Shown piece after piece: positions 44,363-52,050 of a DNA stretch of 64,000 bases. Position 1 is the first letter of the stretch. Every line of letters starts with the position of its first letter. Position numbers and translations under genes: made by a program. The notes under the pieces were generated by a model. The model was not told the origin of the DNA. It made no database searches and was given only the letters and a program-made list of their open reading frames with translations. Source of the stretch: an uncultured bacterium (lineage in GTDB: Bacteria; Planctomycetota; UBA1135; GCA-002686595); assembly GCA_937905825.1 (NCBI GenBank), contig CALCXM010000082.1:124001-188000 (forward strand), read 5' to 3'.

Positions 44363-46927
44363 TTATGGGCAGAAGGTCACTCGCAGCCCGTTGGAGAGGT
44401 TGGATCCGGAAGGCCCACCTTGGGGATCCCGGTACCAGAATTGGAAGCTCCAGGTGCTTCCCGGCTGGATGGCCCCCGCTCCCACGTCAGCGGGTGGGGC
44501 CGTCAAGTCCACCCAGCGACTCGCTTGACCCAGGGCATCCACGGCCAGCGGTGGCTGCAGGCGTTGAATGCCAACCTGCCCTCCGCCTGCGCACAGGAAG
44601 CCATCCGCTAGAGGAATCTGCACGCTATCCGGTCCATAGAAAAACAGCCCGAGGTTGCCTGGTACACCCCCGGAGATTTGCAAGGTCAGGTTGTTTTGAG
44701 CCACTTGCGTGGAACCGATCGAGGAGATCAAAGCACCACTGCTCACGGAGTTCGAGGTGGAGGTGCAATAGCCATAGGTTCCGCATGCACAGATGGGCTC
44801 GAGGATCTTGAAGTCGTCGATCATGACTTCCATCAAGCTATCCAGGTCTCCGTCCCTGGCCCGAAAGCGAACCTTGGTTTGTGCTCCGGGTGCAATCCAT
44901 TGATTGAGTTCGTAGCGCAGGTGCAGCCAACGACCTGACAGCTCGATGGGGAGGCTCTGAATGCGTTCGATCAAGATCCAGTTAAGCCCGTCCTCACTCG
45001 CTTCGATTCGAAGTCCATCCACGTCCGCAAAACCACGACGCTCGAACCAAACCCAGGTGTCGAGCAGCGGATTGGCCCAGCCTTCCACATTGAACGCGGG
45101 TGAAGTCAGGGTGGTGAAGCCCCCGTCCAAGTCATTGTTCTCGCCGGTCAACCAGCACTTAGTTCCCTGGGGGCTATGGTCGGTATCGGAGGCTCCCATC
45201 TGATCGGGCAGCGGGGTGGCGCGCACCCAGCGGCTGGTGGGGTGCGCCGTGTCCCCGAACGTGAAGGACTGCCAGCCGGTGTCCGCTTCCATCGGATCGT
45301 TCCAAGCCAATTGCTCCCCGAGGGCAGCTAGGGACTCAAAGGAGCTGTAGGGCGCTTCCTTCGGGTAGCTCCAGCGCAGGCCGTCGGTCGAACGGGCGCT
45401 GACAAACCACTGCACGATTTGCCCGCATGCAACGGCGGGGAAATTGGCCGTGTACGCTCCTGCTCCGAGGGCGGTGAGAGGGGCTTCCGTCCACCCGGAG
45501 CCTGTGTCGTAGAAGAGGGACTCCGAGCCCGCTTGCAGGTCCCCGGCGCTGAGCTCGTTGATGAGCACAGAGACGCTATCTCCACTGGGCGCCAAAAGGG
45601 TGGGCGCGCCGCCGACGAGATCAAACGACAGCTTGGGATCGCCGACCCACCACAGAAACAAGCCCCGTTCCAAGTCGCTGCCGATCACGATGCCGCTTGG
45701 AAAGTAGGGGTAGGTGCTCCACAGACCGTTGAAGTGATTGCTGTCATCCGCGGGCCAGGTGTCGAAGAACGCGATTTCCGTGGGGTTGCTCGAGGTGTCG
45801 AAGATGCGCAGTCCGCTGCGGTAGTTGGCTTCGTAGAGCTTGTCGCCGTTCGTGTAGAGGTTGTGGCCGATGGCCTGGCTGCCATTGGTGAAGGTCCCAA
45901 GCGCTACGGGATTGTCCAGGTCGCTGACGTCAATCCTGTGGGTGGTGGTGGGCAAGCTGCCGTCCTCGTCCAACTCGTCGTTGAGGTAGAGGGTCTGGCG
46001 ATCCGCGGATAGCCAAGCTTGATGGGAGTAGGCTGCATCGGAGTAGTACAGCTGGGCGCGGACTTGAATGTTGCTCTTGTTGGTCACATCAAGAATCGTC
46101 AATCCGGTCTGCACACTGCCGTTGCCAAAGCCGCTGCAAGCGAAGGCGATCTGGCGCCCGGCGTAGGGTCCCTCGGAGTAGGTGACGACTTGCACGTCGT
46201 GCACGTAGCGTGTGTTCCAGGATCCCACATAGCTAGGGCTGGAAGGGTTGCTCAAGCTGTAGATGCGCAGGCCTTGCCCGCTCGCTCCACCACAACGGTA
46301 GAGGTAGCCCGAATCCTCATCGATCGCCACATTGTGAGTGGAACTCGTGCCACCGCTTGAAATCGTGTTGACGTGATTGACCTGACCGCTATCGATTTGG
46401 TCGAGGCGCACCACCTGAATGCCGCTGCCCCCTTCACTCACGATGTAGGCGTAGTCGCCGTAGGTCTTGATGTCTCTCCACAAGCTTGATGGGCCCGCAA
46501 GGTGGCTGACAAGCACCGGATCCGAAGGGGAACTGATGTCGACAAAGGCCGTGCCGTCGGAGAGCCCGATGATCGCGTACTCCTTGCCACTGCCGGAAAC
46601 GTAGCCCCAGCAATCGTTGGCGGTGTACGCTCCGGAACTCAATTCGGCCAGGGGCATCCAAGCGACGAGCTCAACGCCGTTGGACGGGAACAGCAGGTGC
46701 GAGTCATCCATGCCTGCCAGCGCAGCTTCAAATCCAGTGGGTGTTTGGTTCGTTGGCTGGTTTGGTTGTTGGCTGCCCCCCGGAAGGAAGGCTCCAGGGC
46801 GGTAACCGGGACCCACATAAGGTGCCTGGCGGTCCAAAAGCTTGGGGTCGTCTTCGTGGGCGAGAAGCGGTGCGCAGCAGCAAGCGGCGACGAGGCAGAA
46901 CGCAAGGAACTGGGGGATAGCTTTCAC
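44363..46927 (-). CDS. Secreted LVIVD/choice-of-anchor-B protein with Cys-type C-terminal domain
   Basis: An 854-residue protein. Signal peptide MKAIPQFLAFCLVAACCCAPLLAHE starts at GTG 46927. Residues about 70-440 are a beta-propeller of LVIVD-type repeats (AFVDISSPSDPVLVSHL, LTILDVTNKSNIQVRAQL, HRIDVSDLDNPVALGTF, LRIFDTSSNPTEIAFF) resembling choice-of-anchor B proteins. Then comes a beta-sandwich around 560-700 and finally a ~150-residue C-terminal domain (CACGTYGYC, DGFLCAGGGQVGIQRL, WYRDPQGG) shared with two other genes in this window. The open frame extends upstream to 47257, but that extension crosses the 18-bp tandem repeat of the divergent gene and has no signal peptide. Confidence 0.85.
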   Translation of the reverse strand: MKAIPQFLAFCLVAACCCAPLLAHEDDPKLLDRQAPYVGPGYRPGAFLPGGSQQPNQPTNQTPTGFEAALAGMDDSHLLFPSNGVELVAWMPLAELSSGAYTANDCWGYVSGSGKEYAIIGLSDGTAFVDISSPSDPVLVSHLAGPSSLWRDIKTYGDYAYIVSEGGSGIQVVRLDQIDSGQVNHVNTISSGGTSSTHNVAIDEDSGYLYRCGGASGQGLRIYSLSNPSSPSYVGSWNTRYVHDVQVVTYSEGPYAGRQIAFACSGFGNGSVQTGLTILDVTNKSNIQVRAQLYYSDAAYSHQAWLSADRQTLYLNDELDEDGSLPTTTHRIDVSDLDNPVALGTFTNGSQAIGHNLYTNGDKLYEANYRSGLRIFDTSSNPTEIAFFDTWPADDSNHFNGLWSTYPYFPSGIVIGSDLERGLFLWWVGDPKLSFDLVGGAPTLLAPSGDSVSVLINELSAGDLQAGSESLFYDTGSGWTEAPLTALGAGAYTANFPAVACGQIVQWFVSARSTDGLRWSYPKEAPYSSFESLAALGEQLAWNDPMEADTGWQSFTFGDTAHPTSRWVRATPLPDQMGASDTDHSPQGTKCWLTGENNDLDGGFTTLTSPAFNVEGWANPLLDTWVWFERRGFADVDGLRIEASEDGLNWILIERIQSLPIELSGRWLHLRYELNQWIAPGAQTKVRFRARDGDLDSLMEVMIDDFKILEPICACGTYGYCTSTSNSVSSGALISSIGSTQVAQNNLTLQISGGVPGNLGLFFYGPDSVQIPLADGFLCAGGGQVGIQRLQPPLAVDALGQASRWVDLTAPPADVGAGAIQPGSTWSFQFWYRDPQGGPSGSNLSNGLRVTFCP

Positions 46928-47164
46928 GGAGTCGACTCGGGGGTAGGCACTGACCACAGTGGATGACGCGGCGGACCCCTGAAATGATAGGGGAAGGTGG
47001 AGACTGTTCGCCAGCGCTTGAGAGGATCGCGGGCTAGTTTCTAGTGGACCGATCGGCTGTGCGTCCGTTGCTGGACACAGGGGGTGCGGCCGGGCTCGCA
47101 AATTCTCCCCGGGGTTGACGGTCAACTGAGAGCTGGGCCGTCGCCATGGGACAGGGGCGCTTTC

Positions 47165-47290
47165 CAATCGAGCAAGCCACATCAATCGACCGGGCCCTCG
47201 CAATCGCCCTGGCCCTTGCAATCGACCTGGCCCTTGCAATCGAACAGGCCTCCGCAACCGAAGCGATCTTCGCTATTGAATTGGCGGTTG
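47165..47290 (+). repeat. 18-bp tandem repeat, about seven units, decaying at the ends
   Basis: Units begin at 47165, 47183, 47201, 47219, 47237, 47255 and 47273, all exactly 18 bp apart, with consensus CAATCGACCTGGCCCTTG. The third and fourth units differ by one base; the outer ones drift. In the plus reading frame of the downstream oxidoreductase the units encode hexapeptides such as AIALAL, AIDLAL and AIEQAS. The repeat fills most of the 377-bp space between the divergent secreted-protein and oxidoreductase genes. It is either a regulatory array or a translated leader. Confidence 0.85.
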
Positions 47291-47304
47291 GCTACGCTCT
47301 TCCC

Positions 47305-48273
47305 ATGAGCGCAGCTAGTCGGGATCCGTGGCAAGTGGGAATGATCGGGTTAGGCTTAATGGGGCAGCGCATGCTCGGGGACATGGGCGCCCATGAGCGC
47401 TTTCAGGTCGCTGCCGGTTTCGACATGGATCGAGCGCAACTGGCGAGCACGAGTTCTGAACACGGATTCGAAGTCGCTGCTAGCGCGGAGGCATTGATCG
47501 AACGCACGGACCTGGACTGCGTCTACGTGGCAACGCCACCAGCCAGTCACGTGGCCCTTGCTAAGCAAGTCTTGCAGCGCGGCTTGCCCTTGTTCCTTGA
47601 AAAGCCCCTGTCCGTCGACTTGAACTCTGCGAGGGAGCTGCTGGAATTCGCAGAGGCTCGCGAGAGTCGCTGCGCGATCAACTTTCCCTTCGCCACTCTG
47701 CCCGGCAGCAAGCGCATGCAGCGGGAGCTCTTGGACGGAACAGCGGGCCAAGTCCTGCGCGCGGAGATCTTGCTGCACTTCTCCCAATGGCCGCGCACCT
47801 GGCACAAGGCCGGGCCCTGGCTCGCCGGCGGCATCGAGGGTGGCTTTCTGCGGGAAGTGTTCTCTCACTTCGCCTACTTGAGTCAGCGCTTCCTGGGCCC
47901 CCTGGCGGTGGAGTCCTGTTCCCTGGAGCGCACAGCTGGGCAAGCAGAGACGCGGGTTCAAGCGCAGTTGCGCGCGGGGGCTATTCCACTGGCGTTGCTC
48001 GGTGGCGCCCTTGGGGCTGCGCCGGACTTCAATCAATGGACGCTGTATTGCGAGGAGCGCTGTTACCGCGTTGAGAATTGGTCCACGGTTTCCACCAGCA
48101 GCGCCCAGGGTTGGCAACCCCTCGAACCGGAGCCTGGCGAATCCCGTGGTGCGCGCAGTCAATTGGACGAGCTCTCAAAATTGCTTGACGGCGAAAACTG
48201 TTGTCTTCCAAATCTTGCGGAAGGCCTCGGCGTCATGGAAACCGTCGAGGGCTTACTGCTCGCTGGCTCCTGA
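47305..48273 (+). CDS. Gfo/Idh/MocA family oxidoreductase
   Basis: About 322 residues. The N-terminal Rossmann fold (VGMIGLGLMGQRML) binds NAD(P), and the EKP motif (LFLEKPLSVD) is the family hallmark; DCVYVATPPASHVALAKQ precedes it. The C-terminal half is the alpha/beta substrate domain. Substrates of such enzymes are sugars, inositols or related polyols; none can be assigned. The ATG at 47305 is directly before the Rossmann strand. The frame is open upstream to ATG 47146 and would add 53 residues encoding the hexapeptide repeat, so the true start is unsettled. It ends overlapping the convergent lipoprotein gene by 21 bp. Confidence 0.87.
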   Translation: MSAASRDPWQVGMIGLGLMGQRMLGDMGAHERFQVAAGFDMDRAQLASTSSEHGFEVAASAEALIERTDLDCVYVATPPASHVALAKQVLQRGLPLFLEKPLSVDLNSARELLEFAEARESRCAINFPFATLPGSKRMQRELLDGTAGQVLRAEILLHFSQWPRTWHKAGPWLAGGIEGGFLREVFSHFAYLSQRFLGPLAVESCSLERTAGQAETRVQAQLRAGAIPLALLGGALGAAPDFNQWTLYCEERCYRVENWSTVSTSSAQGWQPLEPEPGESRGARSQLDELSKLLDGENCCLPNLAEGLGVMETVEGLLLAGS

Positions 48274-48861
48274 GTTTGCCGGCGCGAATTGCGCGGGCAG
48301 TGGCTCGTTCGCGGACGCGTATTGCGAGCTGAAGGAGGACAGCTTCCAAGTTCCCCGGTCGAGGACCAGTTGCAGGCTGTCGAGGCCCAGGGTCTGGACG
48401 ATGCCGTCCGTGGGGACGAAACCTTCAAAGGTCACGTAGGCGTGGGCGATGCTTCCGAAGCGCTCGATGCGCGTGCGCACAATGCGTTCATGGAGTCCCG
48501 TGCGTCCCACCTCGGAAGTCTGAATCCAGCGCCGGAAGTCCGCGAGGAAGCCCTTGGCGTCTTGGACCTGAACCGCTTCAGACGGGCGGATAGGGGAGAC
48601 GAAGCTGGCGCCGGAGACGAAGAGTCGTTCCATCGCTTCCCAATCCGCCTCAGCGCCTGGGTCGAAGCAGAAGCTGCGATACAGCTCCTCCAAAAAGGCA
48701 TCGATCTCAGGCTGGACCTGCTCCGTTTGCGACCCGCAGGGGCTCTGTCCGATGGGGGGCACCAGGGGCTGGCGCGCGGCGCACCCAGCACTCGCCAGCC
48801 ACAGGCCGAGTGGGAGCAGCGGCGCCAGGATGGAGGACAGGCAGGGGAGTTTTGGGGCCAT
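48253..48861 (-). CDS. Lipoprotein with SnoaL/NTF2-like domain
   Basis: About 202 residues: lipoprotein signal peptide with lipobox WLASAGC (Cys27), then an NTF2-like fold suggested by EIDAFLEELYRSFCFD, DWEAMERLFVSGASFVSPI, a central FLADFRRWI helix, and strands ending LQLVLDRGTWKLSSFSSQYA. Such domains are often enzymes or binding modules. No active-site set is obvious. It lies divergent to the TetR regulator gene, with a palindromic candidate operator in the shared 114-bp gap, so it is a possible regulatory target. Confidence 0.7.
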   Translation of the reverse strand: MAPKLPCLSSILAPLLPLGLWLASAGCAARQPLVPPIGQSPCGSQTEQVQPEIDAFLEELYRSFCFDPGAEADWEAMERLFVSGASFVSPIRPSEAVQVQDAKGFLADFRRWIQTSEVGRTGLHERIVRTRIERFGSIAHAYVTFEGFVPTDGIVQTLGLDSLQLVLDRGTWKLSSFSSQYASANEPLPAQFAPANSGASEQ

Positions 48862-48921
48862 GAGTCGATGATCTGGGTCCAAGGGAGGATTCTCAAGGAG
48901 ATTCCGGTCGGGCGCTTGCTG

Positions 48922-48941
48922 AATAGTACGGTCGTGCTATT
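48922..48941. promoter_or_regulatory. 20-bp imperfect palindrome, candidate TetR operator
   Basis: AATAGTACGGTCGTGCTATT is a dyad matching its reverse complement at 16 of 20 positions. It lies 34 bp ahead of the TetR-family gene and about 60 bp ahead of the divergent lipoprotein gene. TetR regulators usually bind such dyads in the gap between themselves and their target, so autoregulation plus control of the lipoprotein is the natural hypothesis. Confidence 0.55.
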
Positions 48942-48975
48942 GCTGCGGAGCCTTCCTCGGCAGGCAGAGCAGATC

Positions 48976-49566
48976 ATGAGCAAAGGTGAACTCACACGCG
49001 CGGCCATCTTGGAGGCCGGTTCCGAAGTGGCGGCGAAGGAGGGCTTGGAATCCCTTTCGATCGGCCCCTTGGCGGAACGGGTGGGCCTTTCCAAGAGTGG
49101 ACTCTACGCACACTTCCGTTCCAAGGAGGGCCTGCAGCTGGCCGTGCTCGAACACGCCCGCGGGGACTTTGTGACTCACGTGTTGGTGCCTTCCTTGAAG
49201 GCCGCGCGCGGTGAGCCGCGCCTGTGCGCCATCATGGAACATTGGTTGGCCTGGTCCGCTTCCCGGAATAGCGCCGGAGGATGCGTGTTTGTCCCAGCAG
49301 CCGCGGCCTACGACGATCGCCCCGGGGCGGTGCGTGATCTCTTGGTGCAGATTCAACAGGACTGGCTCGATGACTTGCGCTTCACCGTGACGAAGGCCCA
49401 AGCCGAGGGTCACTTTCGTTCCGACCTCGATCCGCAGCAATTCACCCACGACATGTACGGCCTGATTCTGTCCCATCATTTCTACACTCGTTTGCTCGGA
49501 GATCCCTGCGCACCGGAGCTGACTCGCGCGGCCTTTGCACGTCTGCTCGAGGGCGCGCGCTGCTAG
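48976..49566 (+). CDS. TetR/AcrR family transcriptional regulator
   Basis: A 196-residue repressor. The N-terminal helix-turn-helix is typical: TRAAILEAGSEVAAKEGLESLSIGPLAERVGLSKSGLYAHFRSKEGLQLAVL, residues about 6-57. The C-terminal ligand-binding domain resembles the group with a conserved GGCVFVPAAAAYDDRPGAVRD segment. The ATG at 48976 (MSKGELTRAAIL) is chosen; a long open frame upstream is antisense to the lipoprotein gene. A candidate operator dyad sits 34 bp upstream. The effector is unknown. Confidence 0.93.
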   Translation: MSKGELTRAAILEAGSEVAAKEGLESLSIGPLAERVGLSKSGLYAHFRSKEGLQLAVLEHARGDFVTHVLVPSLKAARGEPRLCAIMEHWLAWSASRNSAGGCVFVPAAAAYDDRPGAVRDLLVQIQQDWLDDLRFTVTKAQAEGHFRSDLDPQQFTHDMYGLILSHHFYTRLLGDPCAPELTRAAFARLLEGARC

Positions 49567-49674
49567 CTGCCATGAATTCAATCAGCCCACGATTGACTCC
49601 ACAGAAAAGCACGAACGTACGTGCGAAAAGCCTGGCCCTCAAAGCCACCCGCACGGGCTTCATGATCAGGAAAA

Positions 49675-49710
49675 AGCCCCGCGCTTTGGCTTGTGCCGAA
49701 GCGCGGGGCT
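49675..49710. terminator. Bidirectional intrinsic terminator
   Basis: A 12-bp GC-rich stem (AGCCCCGCGCTT against AAGCGCGGGGCT), extended by GGC/GCC around a TTGT loop. On the minus strand the hairpin is followed by a T5 tract. It lies between the TetR gene (+) and the secreted-protein pseudogene (-) and can end both transcripts. Confidence 0.85.
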
Positions 49711-49783
49711 CTTCCTTGGAGTTATCGAGGCTGGGCGTGGTCGCCGCCGAACGCAGGGGCTCTCGCCCCCAGCTCTTCGCGGC

Positions 49784-50860
49784 TCACGGGGTGAACTGCA
49801 CCTGAACCCCTTGGCTCAAGTTGAAGGCCGACCCGCATGGGGAAGTCGTGTCGCGGTACCAAACCTGGAAGTTGCGCACGTCGCCGGCGCCCCAACCATT
49901 CGAACTCGCGAGGCCCGGGCTCCACGCGGCAGCTCCCGAGGCGCTCAAGGTGATGACCTGTTGGCGTTGGATCTGGCCACCCACGCACAGCAGGCCGTCT
50001 CCGAAGAGCGTGCCGTTGCCGCCGCCGGTTTGCGCGGTTCCTGCGAACAGCAAGGCGGGTTTGGAGGGAGGCCCAGCGCTGACACTCATGGTCAAGTCGT
50101 CCAAGGCCACGCTATTCGTTCCAGCGGAAGTCAGCAGCGCGCCGGAACCGCTCGAGTTCTGGCAGCCCGCTTGAGTGGACGCGTTGTTGCCGCAGGGGCA
50201 GGTGGATCCGCTTCCATCTCAAAAGCAATAGCTCAGGGTGCTGGCGACGGGCACCAGTTGGAAACCAGTGACGGTCCCCGAACCGCCCGCGGGGCCGGGC
50301 TCCGCTTGCATGTCGAGGATTCCTCCAACGACGCTTACCGAGTGCAGCGAGAAGGTCACTCCCAAGATGTGCGGTGAGCCGGCCCAAGTTCCGGAAACCG
50401 TTTGCACACTGCCGGGCACGCCAACCACGCTGACTTCGGTTGCGGTGCCCGAGTTGGCCGGATCCCAGCAGTAGGTGTAGACGCTGTACTGACCATCGGC
50501 CAAGCCACTGAAGGACCAGGTTGCGGGGGGCCCGAATTCGCTGATCGCCTGACCGTCCGAGTTGAAAGCGTCGTCATCGCCGACCAATCCGGTGAAGGGG
50601 TAGCTGAACGAACTGCTCACGTCGCTTTGCACCGAAACGGTCGTGAGGCCTCCCGTGATGTCGAAGAGCAGGTCCCCAGCAAAGGGATTCTTGACCCCAT
50701 TCCAATCCCCCGCTTGTCCGGCACCGGCGCCGTAAGCTGAGCTCGGTTCGGGCCAAAGAATGAGGTTTGGACCTACATCGATGTTGAAGGACTGGGCTTG
50801 GGCCGAGGTGAGAAGGACGAGGGGCGCAAGAGCCTTGTACCAGTGACGGGTGATCTGCAT
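49784..50860 (-). pseudogene. Secreted protein with Cys-type C-terminal domain, interrupted by in-frame TGA
   Basis: One continuous frame from ATG 50860 to 49784, broken only by a TGA at 50219-50221. The N-terminal part has a signal peptide (MQITRHWYKALAPLVLLTSAQAQ) and a ~200-residue beta domain. At the break the sequence reads LSYCF-stop-DGSGSTCPCGN. A VCBS protein elsewhere in this window reads YCFGDAACPCGN at the same place, so TGA stands where GGA (Gly) is expected. The frame after the stop is intact for about 145 residues and keeps the family features FGDGLLCVGG and WYRDTTSPCGSAFN. A point nonsense mutation, a sequencing error, or rare readthrough would all explain it. Confidence 0.85.
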
Positions 50861-50922
50861 GGGGGGAAGGACTAGGATTTTGGGGGAGCGGACGCGCCCG
50901 ACGGGGCCCATCGGTTGTACAC

Positions 50923-50941
50923 AAAAACCCCGCAAACGGGG
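50923..50941 (-). terminator. Intrinsic terminator of the 51.1-51.8 kb lipoprotein gene
   Basis: On the minus strand: stem CCCCG, loop TTTG, stem CGGGG, then TTTTTGT. It lies about 200 bp past the lipoprotein stop codon and about 60 bp before the start of the interrupted secreted-protein gene. The stem is short (5 bp) but pure GC with a perfect T5 tract. Confidence 0.7.
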
Positions 50942-51142
50942 GAGTCTGCCTTGCGCAGCGGAGATTCGGGCAGGCGGGAAAAATCGGCCGTCAGCGGGCT
51001 TCTGACCGGGAAAGGAGCACCCAGGCTCGCGGCGTCAGGGTGGATTGCGAGGGCAAGGGTGGCCCACGCCGATCGTCGGCTTTCCGAATAGCATTTCCTG
51101 CCGAAGCGCCGAGGCCCCACCAAAGGCCGCAGGCCCGCGCCC

Positions 51143-51805
51143 CTACAGAATGTCGCCGCGGTAGACCTGAGGACGGCGACGCGGGAAGTGCCGCTCGAGG
51201 GTGACCAGACGCCAGAGTTCCCGGGGTCCGACCACGGTCGCGTATTCCTTTTGGCCGTCGGGGCCATCCAAGACCAACCGACCTGAAATCAGCCCCAGCA
51301 GCAACAGGCGATCGGGGTCATTGTCGATGTAGCGGAACACCCCGGCCCCGATTTGGTCGTCACGGCCTCGCAGGGCTTCCGGCATTTCGATGATGAGTCC
51401 CGAGACGCGCGGGTCGCTGGCGATCTGGACCAACTCGCGCCAGGTGCCTTCTGAGGTGCGCCCCTGAACGGCCACGTGAGCTCCGACGGGTGGTTCGATG
51501 AAGAGCAAAGGCACCGCGGGCAACAGGATCTCGGTCTCCGCCGTGAAGAGCCCGCCTTCGATGGGTTCGATGGTGCTGGGCTCGATCGACGGGCCATCGC
51601 CGAACCAGGCCGTCACTTCGATCGGGCCGGCTTGTGCCGTTCGCCCGAGAAAAACAATCCCGTAGTCGGTGGTCACTCCAAGCTCTTGACCCCCGCTGGT
51701 TTTGATCTCCACCACGGGATCGACCAAATGGCGGGTTCCCCGACAGGAGCTCGACAGTCCGAGCAAGAGGAGAGCGGCGATGGGGAGGAGAAGTCGTTGA
51801 ATCAC
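51143..51805 (-). CDS. Hypothetical lipoprotein
   Basis: A 220-residue protein. The signal peptide MIQRLLLPIAALLLLGLSSSC gives lipidated Cys21; the GTG at 51805 is the start. The mature part is mostly predicted beta strand (VVEIKTSGGQELGVTTDYGIVFLGR, GPIEVTAWFGDGPSIEPSTI) with an acidic middle. I recognise no family and see no catalytic motif. It stands alone, divergent from the large carboxypeptidase-regulatory-like genes, with its own terminator near 50.93 kb. Confidence 0.7.
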   Translation of the reverse strand: MIQRLLLPIAALLLLGLSSSCRGTRHLVDPVVEIKTSGGQELGVTTDYGIVFLGRTAQAGPIEVTAWFGDGPSIEPSTIEPIEGGLFTAETEILLPAVPLLFIEPPVGAHVAVQGRTSEGTWRELVQIASDPRVSGLIIEMPEALRGRDDQIGAGVFRYIDNDPDRLLLLGLISGRLVLDGPDGQKEYATVVGPRELWRLVTLERHFPRRRPQVYRGDIL

Positions 51806-52050
51806 GGGGGATTGGTGGACGGGCCGGGGGCCAGATGGGGAGGCGTGGGGTCCATGGCTAGAGCCGACGCCCAGCTCTCATCGTGTCAGTCTGTGCGACA
51901 GAGATCAATTCGTTTGTGGACGGGCTCGCACTTCTCCACACCGAACTTTGACATAGGGAAAGCCAACTGATCCTCTTGAAACCCAACAGAAGCGCTCCGG
52001 TTCCGTATCGGCAAGGGCGATTTCGCGACTCCCCCGCCTCTTACCCATCG

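Noticed and set aside
46928-47257. N-terminal extension of the LVIVD protein frame, with LQGPGRLQGPGRL repeats
   Set aside because: It is the reverse reading of the 18-bp tandem repeat; a signal peptide beginning at GTG 46927 marks the better start.
48289-48975. Upstream extension of the TetR frame
   Set aside because: It lies antisense to the SnoaL-like lipoprotein gene; TetR proteins start just before the helix-turn-helix, as at 48976.
51948-51953. TTGACA hexamer upstream of the carboxypeptidase-regulatory-like genes
   Set aside because: No acceptable -10 element is found at 16-18 bp, so I do not call a promoter.
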